Shown: piece after piece, positions 1 to 12,898 of the stretch
Layout of the letters: every line of letters starts with the position of its first letter
Position numbering within the stretch: position 1 is the stretch's first letter
Assembly (NCBI GenBank): GCA_030562195.1
Contig: JAUJPP010000002.1
Coordinates: 1 to 64,000, forward strand
From: Nipponacmea schrenckii
Lineage: Eukaryota; Mollusca; Gastropoda; Lottiidae
Reading direction: 5' to 3'
DNA length: 64,000 nt
Program-made: the position numbers and the translations under genes
Notes under the pieces: generated by a model
The model's database searches: none
What the model saw: only the letters and a program-made list of their open reading frames with translations
Told to the model about the DNA's origin: nothing

Positions 1-310
1 GTAACTGTATAAATCATATCCGTCGCACATCAAGGAACTGTATAAATTATATCCGTCGCACGTCGAGGAAATGTATAAATCATATCCGTCGCACGTCGTG
101 GAACTGTATAAATCATATCCGTCGCACGTCGAGGAACTGTAAAAATCATATCCGTCGCACGTCGAGGAACTATATAAATCATATCCGTCGCATATCGAGG
201 AACTGTAAAAATCATATCCGTCGCACGTCCAGGAACTATATAAATCATATCCGTCGCACGACGAGGAACTGTATCAATCATATCCATCGCACGTCGAGGA
301 ATGTTCTAAA
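1..310. repeat. 33-bp minisatellite, about 10 copies
   Basis: The motif ccgtcgca recurs every 33 bp (for example at positions 20 and 53). Copies become degenerate after about 300 and fade by about 350. The array runs off the left edge of the window, so its full length is unknown. Because 33 is a multiple of 3, the minus strand stays open through the array as an 11-residue peptide repeat. I regard that as a by-product and not as a gene. Confidence 0.95.
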
Positions 311-2887
311 TGTTGTCTGTAAACGACGAGGAATGTTATAAATCATATTTAAGATGATAGATTAGTGTTTGTATCATATGATATGCCTAGAAATAAATTA
401 TATTATGATTTTTCATTTTTGCAACTCGATAATCTGTGCAACTGCTAATTGATAGGCCTACTGTCGCCACTTACAGAGTTCTACAAATAACTAAATTGAC
501 TTCTATCATCTAAGAAGGGAAACCAATTTGTTCCTGTAATCCTTGATTGGGATAATTTATATACTAGGAAGAATTTTTTTAACAAATTAGTTGCCTTTAT
601 AATTAGCTGGGATAGAGCTCAACAATAGTTATTAATAAATTCATTACATGGTTGCATCGGCATCAAACTGCTCCATACGAAATTTGAGATATTTCATGGA
701 TAAAATATAAAGAAATTAACCATTTAATTTCATGAACAAATGTCATATTTTTCATCCCATAAGGATATTTAAAAGAAATCTCCCGACAAATTTACCCTTG
801 CCAATTTTTCATTTTTCCCCCATCAGCTTATACTTTTAAATATTAATAATAGACCTAATACTGAGATCCATGAAATGAAATAAAACATTTTAAGATCCAA
901 AATCTCAACAATATTAAAGGCCCAGAAATCTCGGAAATCTGTGATAATTCAAACTAATATGCAATTAACTCCTCCCCCCCCCCTATTATTAATATCACAA
1001 TATTATTGTATCGGTAAGAATATGTGAAAAGGCACCGGAAGCGTGATGCGACACTTCAAAGCGTGACGATATATTTCGTTTTCTATGTTTGTTGTGTATA
1101 TTCTTTGAAATGTACGGTAGCCTCGACGGACGACGGATTTTAAAATGGTGGCGACGCGTCGACTCATAGACATCCTGTTATTTATAGGATATCTTTGAAG
1201 AATCAATTGGAGTAAGAACGAAAACCACAGGGGTTAGCAATTTGGGTTAACTACTACAAAACTACAACTATAGGAAATATCCTTCCGACAATTAGGCCTA
1301 AATCTCTTTTTATCTCAATTTGAAAGAAAATGCAATATCAGACATCTAATTCCAAATTTAGACAAAAAATTAGTCAAAAATGGACATGTAAAAACCCCAA
1401 AAGGGAGGGAGAAAGAGGATTTATAAAAAATATCACGGACTATATAGTACAAATTAACATAAAATGTTTTACTGGACTAACAATCTAGTGAAGTCCCTAT
1501 TATCAAGACGCACAATAAAATACCGGAAGTTGACTGAAAACGTTTCACCATGATATTTTCAATTGACTCTTTATTTTTATCTTTGTCAATTTACAGATAA
1601 ACGTTTAGACGTAATGTGACCTATCATGTGGCCAAAGTCAGTCCGTTTCTCGTGTAATTACAGATTTTGGGAGGGAAGTGTGTTTATTTCAAATCTAAAA
1701 GACTTGTTTATTTCTATGGACTCGAAGAAGATGTCAGATCAAACTTAAAGAAAAATTGAATGCAACAATATAAAACGATATATTGCATTCTGAACTCGAC
1801 CTGACTAAAAGTGAGTACATTCGCATTAACAGTGAAGTGAAACTAGCCTAACGATCTATATACTGGTTACTCTCCTCAGCTTTGCATCAATTTGATGAAT
1901 GAAGAGTTTAGAAAATTTACATTCAAAATTAAAACACTTCTCACCTCCAAAAGGCATTCTTAGTCAATCAGTACAGTTTGGAAATTATGTTTCAATTTAT
2001 AAGCAATTTAGGCTACACAACAATGATTGTTAAAATTAGATTTCAGGATACTGATAAAAGTACACATTTAGTAAGTACTGGTAGTGACACTTTGTCAGTT
2101 TGAGTAGGCTATTGTACCCAAACTTACAAGCTGGAGCTGGAGCTCTACAGATGCTCAGATATGTATTAGGAGCATTTTGAGACAACAAAATGACATCAGA
2201 GATTAAAACACTTTCATAAAAAAAAGCAGACAAATTTCTGAATTAGCCTACAGCCATTTTAATGAGAAAATTAGTTAGATTCCATATAATGATACCCTGT
2301 TGAATTAGGTGCCGAATGATCCGATTGCATGTCGGCCACAAATAGACCAGCATATGAGTAGTGGCCCTTGACTCTCCTATTACGCGCCACAAATACTATT
2401 ATTCTCTCGGAAGACACGGATATCCTTAAAAAGCTGCGAGCTAGTGTGATCATGATGAGCTACCACTGTTTCATGGGACACTTCACATGTTTTTGCGTAA
2501 ATGAAATCATAATTTGCACAATGTCTGATTTTTATACAATAAATTTTGTTTTACTGTGAGATTTGTAAGCGCTACCATGAGACCGGGAGGTATCTCTAAA
2601 AATCTGGAGACTCGCCGTCAATCCGTGAGACTTGGCAGGTCTGCATTTAGATGAATAAATTGCAGGCTATAAGATGGTTATTAAAGTTATACTTTTTTTA
2701 AATCAATGAAATATAAAAAAAAAACAAATTTTACTTTGATTTGAAATCGAATTTGGTTTACACTATCTCAGAATTCTGCATTGTTCTTAAAGTGTTATCT
2801 TTGTCTATTACAGGTAGTAGGCCTACATTGATAAGTGAACTGTTTAATTAGAAGTGACAATAAATAAGCTTACGGTAATTCAAAAAG
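311..2887. other. Intergenic region and 5' flank of TFIP11
   Basis: No coding sequence was found. The stretch is AT-rich and has a C-homopolymer near 970. Around 1020-1200 it becomes locally richer in CpG and contains an ATGGTGGCG motif near 1144. This patch could be the TFIP11 promoter or first untranslated exon, but nothing proves it. A pyrimidine-rich acceptor ending in CAG at 2811-2813 suggests that the exon carrying the TFIP11 start codon begins at 2814 and that an untranslated exon lies further upstream. Confidence 0.45.
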
Positions 2888-5800
2888 ATGTCTTCACCAG
2901 AAGTTGAGAGATTTGATATAACAGAAGATGATATCGAGGCTATTTATGATCCCATGTCTAGAAGATTCAAGCAGAGTAAAGAGCAAGCAAGATATGGTGA
3001 GATAAATTTTAATATTGATGCTTGAAAGAGTTAAAGGGATAAAGACTGCGTCTTAGCATGAACATAAAATTTTAGTTCTCAAGAAAGGTTAATATGAGTG
3101 TGTGAACTTACCTGGTGTCACAAAGTAACAGAATCCCTTAAAATATGGACAACTCACATAACTAAGTCATATTGAAAAATCACTTAATCATATCAAGTGT
3201 TTTTCAATAGTCAAATGCATCTTTATGAATAATTACTTAGTCTTTAGGATATATATACCATGGATGTTGAAAGCTATAGAGAACGGTACAGTACTTGTTA
3301 CAATATAAATATGAATCATTTCTATCAAAACAATCGAATTTGTAATGGTACCGTCACGTAAGAAACCTAATTTTACATGTATAAGGTTTGATTTGTTTTA
3401 TGCTGTTAAAGTTACATTGGGACTACAGAAACTGTTGAAGATTATCGGCCGAATGAAGTTATATGTTAAATTTCTATATAAATCATGTAATTTCAATAAG
3501 CTTATAATGACAATATTTCCAAGGCGATATAACTAATACTAATCGGTGTTTATCATGATATAGTCTCTCAGAATCCTAAAAAAAACTATATATATTAAAT
3601 AATAAAATGTAAATTCTTAAATGCTTATTTTTGTCTATCTAGGTATTTGGGCTGATAAAGATAGTGATGATGAAGATGATTTTGCTGGCTTTGGTGCCAG
3701 ATCACAAAGAAAGAAGAAAGATTTTTCTGCACCCATTAGTTTTATAAGTGGCGGTTTTAAAGGTGAAGCCAAATTAAAAAAAGACAGAGATGATGAGGTA
3801 ATGTGATGTATTCAAATCAATTGCTTTATTTTGAAAAATTACAGCAGCATTTAATTCATGCATTTTCTCTTCCACTACATGTATTAAGGAATTATGATAG
3901 TGAAAACAGCATAGAAACTCTGCTGTCAGTAAGACAATATAAGCCTGTTTTGAACATCTTAAATGAACACTTAAGTTAATAAATGATGTATTACATCATC
4001 ATAGTAAAATGTAACAAAATTCGTAATATATATATATAAAAAGGTTAGACCTTTATATTTCTTAGATATCTAAGTGTATAATTTTGATTTATGTAAACAA
4101 ATTTCATGTCTTTATTTTCAGGGAGGATATGATAGTGATGATCCTATGATCAAAAGTACAAAAGCTAAAATAAATGTTGTGCCACAAAAGCCAACAACTA
4201 CACCTCATTATTTAAAAGGTCATAAACCAGATAAGTACGTATTTCAAAATTTTTTTTAAAGACATTTGATTGTAACATAAAAAACATTGAACAAAATGAC
4301 TATTAGAACACTCATTGACAAAAGTTCATCTCATTTTGCTATTGAAAGTTGTCAGACTTTCATTAATAATCAGATAAGGTTGAAAACTTTGACTATTTCT
4401 AAGACTTCAATGCTAGCAACTTAGAATAAGGGTATTGAGGTGAGTTTTGTTACATGGTCTAGATATTTACACTTTAATTTTCGTTTGTGTTGTAGAGAAT
4501 TTGGAGGTTGGGAAAAGCACACAAGGGGTATTGGTCAGAAACTGTTACAGAAGGTAAGACCACTATACATATACATGTATGATGTAATCTCTTTACTAAT
4601 GGTAAATATACCACATCTATTGCATTAACTCTTCAAACGCCACAGGCGCAGATATGCGACACGAGTTGTGTTCTTACTAAAATCCTATTTAAGAACAAAC
4701 TTCTGATTGCAGCAACAAATGCACCCCACCATTAGAGAGCTGAAGGTCAAGGCTATCTCTAGATGAAAACAAAGCCAGGTGGTTGTTCTGGAAAAATTAG
4801 AGAAATTATCGTTTGAAAATGACCAAATTTCAAACGTATTCTACAGTTGACATCGCGTATACTGTACAGTACAGTTAATGAATAATGGCATATAGTGTTT
4901 TCAGTGATTTCGGAGGATGACTTATCGCTAAATTCGACACAAATAATAACGAAAAAAGCCCCGGTCTAGACCACCTTTGACGAGAATCGTCCCTCCGGTT
5001 TCACACCTGTCCCGATTTCAAAATTCTAATCAAGGTAGGCTTGCCGATGAATATTACATTTCAAAGGTTATTTTTTCTGTGAAAATACTGTAAAATGACA
5101 TAAATATAATGGATAGGCCTAGTCTACTGCAAAATACAAATGAATGGGGGTCTAATTGATTTTTGTTCTTCCTTGTCTGAAATTTTACTTTGAATTTACT
5201 TTTTTTGTATTACAATCTACCTGTTTACCCGAATTTCATACCTGTAGGCCTGTCATTTCATTTTTGGAATTGTTTGGAAAATATGGTCTTATATTTGTTT
5301 TTTATTAAAAACATCATTTACAATAAATAGAAGGAAATTTAAAGCCTAAATCTGAAACAAATATTGCATTTAGTAAGTATTGTCAGGTATCCAGGTAATT
5401 TTGGTGGTAAATAATGCTTTTAAAAATTTTTTTTTACAATAATCAGAAAATTCATCCATTTTGTGACAATTTTCATATCAGGTAATTTATTCTATCTTGT
5501 AATGTTTTGAAGTTATAGTCATTCAAAGACAACACGTATTTTTTGTTGCAATGTCAAAAAACAATTACATGAAATAATTTGACGTATTTTCACTATTTTA
5601 GATGGGTTATCAAGCTGGAATGGGTCTTGGTAAAACAGGACAAGGTATAACTACACCTGTAGAAGCAGTGAAAAGAAAGGGTAAAGGTGCAATAGCTTAT
5701 CATGGTACAGAAAGATCAGAGAGATCACTGAAAGATTATCCTGCTAGCCGTTCTGATGAGGATGAGGAAGAAGAATTTAAAACTAAATTACAACACTGGA

Positions 5801-8800
5801 AAAGATTACCGGAGGTGAGATTGGTGCTAAGGTATTCTTCCTCCTAGAATGAACTTGAACTTCTTTAAGATAAATCTCTTTAACATGAACCACTTGAACA
5901 TGATCTTTTGTGTATGGTTATGACAGCTGTTGAGTCCACTGATGGATATGATGCACACTTATATGGATAACAATTACTTTATTAAATAACTTGGGACGTT
6001 TCAACGAAGGTTTTTTAATCTTTATCAAGTAGTTCCTTCATCGAAACGTTGCAAGTTTTTTAATAAAGTAAATGTTATCTTTATAATTGTGTCCAATTAG
6101 TTATTACTCAGTTTCTAAATGCTATTTACAGAAGTGATAATATATACTTATTGGTCAAATTTGGAAATTTGAACTTTATGTTCCTATGGCAATAGATTAA
6201 GGGATCAAAGTTGATGGTTCTAAGTTTATGTTGGATAACTTTATGATAAACTAAAGCATAGATGATGATTAATACTTGAATGTAATATGATTTCTTCTTT
6301 AAATGTTACAGGGTAAAAAGAAAACTAAATTTAATTATAAAACAGCACAGGAATTGATAGAATCGGGTGCTGGTAAAAAACGTAAAGTAACAGATAAATC
6401 ACATTTAAGTAAAGTAAAAGTGATAGATATGACAGGAAAAGAACAGAGAGTTTTATCAGGTAATTAGTCTTTAATTTTTACTTTTTTATTTTTTTTATTG
6501 ACCTCACACAAATAAAAGAACATTGAAATTGGTTTAAAGGAAATTTTAGCAAAGAATAATTCTCATTTAAGCAATAAAATTCATATCTTTTATGATTGAT
6601 TCCAAATTTACTTGAATCAGATATAACCAGTATTTATGCATGAAGTGAAACTAGGGTTGTTTTGCTTACGGAAAATGATAGGGCGCCCAAACTAACTAAT
6701 CTAAAGTAAAACAAATAAATATACTGTATATAAAAAACATCAGAAAAATTTTATAGATTGTCGCATATTACTCAAGTCTGGCCTTGTGTTAGACTTATCA
6801 GGAGCTCTAAGAGAGCACCATTTTGGCATTCGTTCTTCTAAAAAAAACTCTGCAAAGCAAAAAGGGGGGATACTCCCTGCAACACCCATTCCCTACTTGA
6901 CTGCAGGCGGCCTCCATTCAGTTGCTACTCTCAATCACTTTGGGATCGGAAGCATAAATAGATTTCTAGATATGGCCCTGGGAAGTACGAAACCTTTCGT
7001 CTTGTATGTTTTTATTAGATGTATAATTCAATGTTCATGTTAATATTAATTCAATTTCTATTCACCATCCATTTGCTTCTTATCTGATCTGCCACCTTAG
7101 TCTGTAAGCCTTCCATCAAATTTATTCTTCTTATCCATAATGATCAGTATTAAAATAAAAATTCTTTGTGCTCACCAAAACAGAAGCAAAGGAATAGTTA
7201 GGTCAATACTACAAAAGTATGCACACTCAATATTTCCTATAACAACTTGCTGACAAGACAGGAGCATCCTTTGAAATAGAAAGTGAAATTTCTAGCTTGA
7301 AGTGATTATGATATTTTCCTATATCCCTGGCCTCATTCAACTCAAATGATAGTGATTATGGTTCAATAATATACATCTCGACTTAGGAGTTATTAGAATT
7401 ACTGTACCATTTACTTAATTATTTCTAGGTTATCATGCTATAGCTAATCGTCATGATAGACCAGATGATGATGAAGATATGATACCAGATAAAAATGATT
7501 TACCACGATCATTTGATATGCCAGAATTATTACATAATCTAAGTCTATTAGTTGATATGGCAGAGGAAGATATAATACAGAATGATCGAAAGTAAGATGG
7601 AGTTTAAGCTATATCTTCTGTAATGTATTTAATTTTGATTGACTGACTACATGAGGGTGTGTACAGAAATTTTCTTTCATTACTTTCGTTGGACAGTGTA
7701 GATGCAAAATTTGACACACTATTGATTTGCTTTCCAGATTAAAACATAACAAAGATCATCTAGTCAATATGAAATTTGAAAAAGAAAGATTAGATACTAT
7801 TTGCGAGCAAGAAGGAAAACAGAAAGACAGATTACAGAAAATATTAGATATTGTTGAAAGGTATGGTTAAATTGCAGATATATTATATTTAATGTAGCTT
7901 GTTTTGTATAGGTATCATTGCATCATCTATTGTGAAATCATTTATATTCATTGGTATTAACTTTGTTTTGGATATGGTCTAAGATACACATTAGCTTGTT
8001 TCTTTGCTAATCGAACAGTTAAAATAAATGATTTAATAGTATACCATTGAAGGAATCATGACGACACATAAGAAACATGCATAATTTCAAAGATAAAATC
8101 ATACCAGAGCTGTTGATTTGGCCATATATTAAAATGACCAGTAATGGCAATAATTATTTCATATCGTACTACACTGTCCACTAAGAAATTAGAAATTAAT
8201 AAATGTCAGATATAGTATGTATCCATATATCTTGTGCTTCTTTATCTATGCCTATTTCTTTAGTTTCTAAAGTTTTGTTTGCATAATATTTATATGATGT
8301 TGACATATTATCTTTATTTTCAGCTGTGAAAAAAGAACTCAAGTAAACTGTGATAATCCATTAACATTAGATGAATGTGTTGGTATATTTCAATCCTTAC
8401 AAGATGATTATTATGAAGAATATAAAATTTATGATATGCCTGCACTTGCTATTGCACTGGTCTTCCCCTTGGTAAGTCAAATCCTATTTTCAATTTTATC
8501 TCAATACTGTTAGGCTGAAGAATTTTATATAAGATATGTAAACAATCATTATTTTATGAAATAAAAATATAGACAGATGTTTATTTATATAGCTCAGTTG
8601 TTATCAGTCAACTTGTAAAGATAGAATAGCCTCTTAGACGATATTTTATATATACTTTTCGGAAATGTTATTTTCCCTTTCTTGTTTACTTAAAATAATT
8701 ATCTACATGTGCTATGTATTCCGTGTTAGACTGATTGTCAAGTACAAGTCCTGTTTGTAAACACTTATTATCACATCTACAAAACAAGATGCTTTAAGTG

Positions 8801-11800
8801 GCATATATAACATTTTATTTTCCTTGTCAGATGAAGTCCTTTTTCTCTATATGGGATCCTTTAAATAATCCAAATTATGGGGTGAATACTGTTCAACAAT
8901 GGCATATATTACTAAGCGAAGAGGGTCATAATTTTAATGAAGATATCAGTAATATGGATACATATCAACGATTAATTTGGGAGGTCTGGTTACCACACAT
9001 ACGACACTCAATCTTGTAAGTGATATTTCTTCTTACTTTTGCGATCGAAATTGTAGAAAAGGCTAATATGATTTGTTTTAGCCTATTGTATACAAATTGA
9101 TACCATCCAACTATGTTCTATGTGAATGGTAAAATATACAAGATAAAAAGTGTGATATCCATGGTTCTTTTACAGATATCACTAGACAATAATTGTTTGT
9201 TGATATTCGTAATACCTATTTGCAATTTTATCAAGAATAAGATATTGAAACTATACTCTTTGGAACTATTATTTAGAGATTAAATGAGAAGCATTTCAGT
9301 CAAACTTGCCACCATTTTATTTTATAGAAAATGGAATGTAAGAGATAGTTTAGTTATGACAGGTTTAATAGATGTATGGAAGCCTATCATACCAAACTGG
9401 ATAGTACAAAATATATTAGATCAGTTGATATTTCCACGATTAATGCAAGAAGTGGAAGATTGGAATCCATTAACAGACACGGTACCAATACATTCCTGGA
9501 TACATCCTTGGTTACCTTTGATGGGTAAGATTTGCAACTTCAAGAGATTTTGCTTATGAGAATTTTTTTTTTCTTTTTTTTGCTTGCAAATGTAAAGAGT
9601 TTTATGAAGAAGACCTATCGCTATTCAGTGTGCATTAGGAAAGTTTGCCAGGACGAATTCTAACTGTCATCAGCATGCACATGCTTTAGCATATTGGGTC
9701 ACCAAACATCTAGACTTTTTTATCATGTCAACCGAGCTGAGTTGAGATCAAGTGTTATGATTCACTTATTGAATAAAACTTCCCTTTTTCTCATTCATAG
9801 AAAACCTTTAAACTTTATGATTTGATATTCTTTTCAGGTAGCAAATTAGAACCATTATACAGACCAATACGACATAAATTAGAGAATGCCTTGACTAACT
9901 GGCATCCTTCGGATTCATCTGCTAAAATCATACTACAGCCTTGGCTTGGTGTCTTTAAACAAGGTCATATGGATGCTTTCTTGGTCAAAAATATTCTGCC
10001 TAAACTGGGTATGATTCTTCAAGAATTCAATATAAATCCACATCAACAGAATCTAGGTGAGTAATTTATCACAAGTAAATAGTACTTTCCTTCTAAAAGA
10101 GAAGTAGCTGGTTTGACGGCGACTACATTCTATCAGGTTAAGCATCTGACACTTACATAAAAGTTGATAGTGAATATATTTAACATCTGGAATCTACTAA
10201 TTTCATACAGTAACATATGATTCTCAAAACTTTGAAAGTGCACTAGGATTTGTACCTGACATTCAAATTATTATAATGTAAAATTCTTATTTAATACTTT
10301 AATTACGTATTTCGACTTTGGCGAAAACGTATTGTAATCGTTCGGATTATTTTATTTTTTTTTTTTTTTTTTTGTAATTCTTGGATGAGTTTGCAGACAA
10401 ACTGGTAAAAGGTGCAGAAATTCTAAATCTACAGTTGATCTTAGAATGATTTCTATTATCAAATAAAACAAAACCGGAAGTTCTATCTCTGACAGGAAGT
10501 GAGAACCGGAAGTTCAGGTTTTTTTGCTTTAGCAAGTTTATTTTCAGTTCGATTTTGACCGGATTTTCAGATTTGAAAACTTCAATGTATTTGTCAACTA
10601 ACAATTATAGGTTTTATGCAATTAGGTTAAATATTATACCCACGATTTGCAATTCAATATTCAAGGGTCATCGGCAAAAATTTCAGACCGTGATTTCTCC
10701 TTTAATATAAATGGTAAAATTTTGAAACTTTACCAGTTGATAGGCGATATGTTTATAATTTTTGAAAAAATGTGAAAAAAAAATTCCACTTCCGGTTTAG
10801 CCTCAAATGACGTAATTACGTAACTTCCGGTCTATAACTGCTAGGTGAAAAGTGAAAACTGTTTTATAAATAACTTGTCAATAGTAATTGATTTGACCTA
10901 AATAATTAGGTCAAGCTGCCATATCGGCCGCCATTTTGAATTTTCGTTACAATTCTTAAATCCGAAATTCAGACACTACTGATAGACCGATTTTGATGAA
11001 ATTTAGCACATAGATACAATGGAACATTATCTACCTTTTCTTGGAGACCGATTTTCAAATTTCGTATTTTCTTTCGAATTATTTAAATTTCGATTTTTTC
11101 AAAATTAGGTCACTTTAACGGGTACGGAAGGTGTGACCCACTTAATCTATGACCTTGAAAATTAGGTCAAATAATATTCAATATATTGTCTACGAGTAGA
11201 TATTTTTTAATTTGGCTTACTTAAAAAATTCATAGAGATAAGTGTACTTAAATACAGCAAAAATTGATAATTTTCATATTTTCGCCATCATTAACCGTTA
11301 CGGAAGGTGTGACCTAATTATTTTATGACTTTGAAAACTAGGTCAAATGATATTCAATATATTGTCTAGATGTAGGTAATTGCAACTTTAGCCTATATAA
11401 TATTTTAAGGCTCTCGAAATACGTTCATAATTGTAAGCAATTCTAATTATTGGTTGTGTTTGTAGATCCATGGAGATGGGTAATGGCTTGGCAAGATTTG
11501 ATACCAGTGCCAAACATGGTGTCCATGATAGATAAAACATTTTTCCCAAAATGGATACAGATTTTATGTACTTGGTTAGCCAATATGCCAAATTTTGAAG
11601 AAATCACCAAATGGTACAAGGGATGGAAATCTATTTTCCCAGAAAACTATTTATCTTACCCTAGTATTAAAGGTAAGATATTTTGATATGGTTAGCAATG
11701 TTTGGGCCGGACAGATATCCTTTAGGAATGTTGTTTGAGCCAGAATCTCTTATCTTTTTCTTTTATCTCCATAAGAAAGATGAGAAAGATAGAAAGCACT

Positions 11801-12898
11801 TAATGTCATACTGTCTACTAGCTATGGCGGCTGGTCAGATTATACCTTCTCATTAACATAATGGTGGTCAGGATTAATGAGGAAGTATAACTGGTCACTG
11901 AACTTTTCAGAAGAACTTTTTTTTATATTCTCTTATATTCAAGAAGTGATGATGCTTCAGCTTGATTTACTGTGGAAAACCTCTACCTCTATTTCAGAAC
12001 ACTTTAATAAAGCGTTGGAGTTAATGAACCAAGCTGTATCTGGTAATTTTCAACCTGGTGCTAAAGAGAATATGGCTTATTTCACATTAACAGAAAGAAG
12101 AACTATTGGAGCTAGTGTTGCACCACCTCAAACTACTAAACCTACTGCAGTGGTAAGATATTATTAACTGGAACCTTATGTTTTAATCGGGATTTTTAAG
12201 GCAAAGGTGCAATAACTGTTTAAGTTTTTGGTGTTCCAATTAACCGAATGGTCAATCAAATAAATTTAGCTTATAGGATTATCCTAATCCTATCTCTATC
12301 TCGACCTTTATCTTTACCTTATCTGAGTATTTATCATATCCTTAAATGTACTGAAGTCAAATTATTGTTTTTTCAGGTAGACAGCATGAAAAGTGTGACT
12401 AGTTTCAGAGAATTGATAGAACAGAAGGTATGTAAGACCATGATTTCAAAATTGTGATAAACAATTGGATATGTTCTGTGAAAATTGATGAATATGAAAG
12501 ACTTTTGTCCAGGAACCATTACTTTTTACAAATGTCCACCAATTTTGCAAAAAACAAGATTCAAAATTTGTCAGGAACATTTGTCATATGTGAAAATGTT
12601 GCAATTGTCGTGTTTCTTTTGAATATTGTCTGTCTTGTGTCTTTCCAGAATAGATGTTCAGAAGAAGGTGTGTTACACAATGAAAACAGAGTTAATTCTA
12701 ATATGTTTCCATTTTACATTTCAGGGAATGACCAAAGGCATAGCATTAATTCCCGTTCCAAACAAATCACGAGAAGGAAAACAGGTGTACAGATTTGGAA
12801 ATGTTCAAGTTTATTTAGATAGAAATGTGGTGTTCATGTTAGAGAATGGACAATGGGTGCCAGTTTCATTACAACATTTAATGGATAATGCTAAATGA
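2888..12898 (+). CDS. TFIP11: TFIP11, G-patch spliceosome-disassembly factor (16 coding exons)
   Basis: Tuftelin-interacting protein 11 is the metazoan Ntr1 orthologue. It recruits and activates the DHX15 helicase through its G-patch to dismantle the intron-lariat spliceosome in the nucleus. Coding exons read: 2888-2996, 3643-3797, 4122-4234, 4496-4553, 5602-5814, 6312-6459, 7429-7591, 7738-7860, 8324-8471, 8831-9015, 9328-9524, 9838-10056, 11466-11672, 11998-12152, 12377-12427 and 12725-12898. All introns are GT-AG and the frame closes at 805 residues, close to the human length of about 837. The acidic N-terminal TIP_N region (residues 1-100) contains [12 protein letters not shown]. The G-patch (about 136-182) has [20 protein letters not shown]. 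The C-terminal half is the Trp-rich GCFC domain (for example [11 protein letters not shown] from about 417). The start is the first ATG after a likely acceptor at 2813. The gene lies tail-to-tail with RAB21. Confidence 0.96.
3034..3260 (+). mobile_element. MITE-like fragment in TFIP11 intron 1 (TTAA family)
   Basis: It begins TTAA-AGGGATA and continues with a GACTGCGTCTTA segment, an 'attttagttctcaagaa' block and 'acttacctggtgtca'. These blocks are shared in the same order with the element at 46710-46891. A central AT-rich palindrome (gtcatattg...) follows. The right terminus is not recognisable, so this is a truncated or decayed copy. Confidence 0.6.
5961..6084. repeat. Long inverted repeat (dispersed hairpin) in TFIP11 intron 5
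   Basis: A left arm at 5961-6010 is closely matched by the reverse complement of the right arm at 6035-6084, with a loop of about 24 bp. The arms contain 'acgtttcaacgaagg' and 'ccttcatcgaaacgt'. A single-arm relative is present at 48546-48640, so this is a dispersed, probably transposable, sequence. Confidence 0.8.
6760..7045 (+). other. GC-richer patch with 85-codon open frame inside TFIP11 intron 6
   Basis: This stretch is visibly richer in G and C than the surrounding intron and has an open frame at 6786-7043. I do not recognise the peptide. It has no splice context that fits TFIP11: exon 6 (ending 6459) and exon 7 (starting 7429) join in frame without it. It could be a remnant of an inserted element. 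No function is claimed. Confidence 0.3.
8203..8244 (+). repeat. Dispersed repeat fragment in TFIP11 intron 8
   Basis: An 'aaatgtcagatatagtat' block followed by 'ttgtgcttcttta' matches the right-hand part of the hairpin at 35532-35598 in the DESI1-like gene. It is two copies of one small family, both intronic. Confidence 0.6.
11115..11383 (+). repeat. Direct duplication in TFIP11 intron 12
   Basis: A segment of about 90 bp starting 'acggaaggtgtgacc' is repeated with a 176-bp offset (11115 and 11291). Both copies contain 'attcaatatattgtcta'. The duplication sits in the longest TFIP11 intron (10057-11465, about 1.4 kb), which otherwise holds non-coding AT-rich DNA. Confidence 0.8.

Noticed and set aside
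30..287. 85-codon open frame on the minus strand
   Set aside because: It lies wholly within the 33-bp tandem repeat and exists only because the unit is a multiple of three.
4627..5590. Possible snoRNA or other small RNA in long TFIP11 introns
   Set aside because: No convincing C/D or H/ACA box pair with terminal stem could be found by eye.
12454..12822. 122-codon open frame overlapping the last TFIP11 exons
   Set aside because: It is out of frame with TFIP11 and covers mostly intron 15; the TFIP11 reading is supported by homology.
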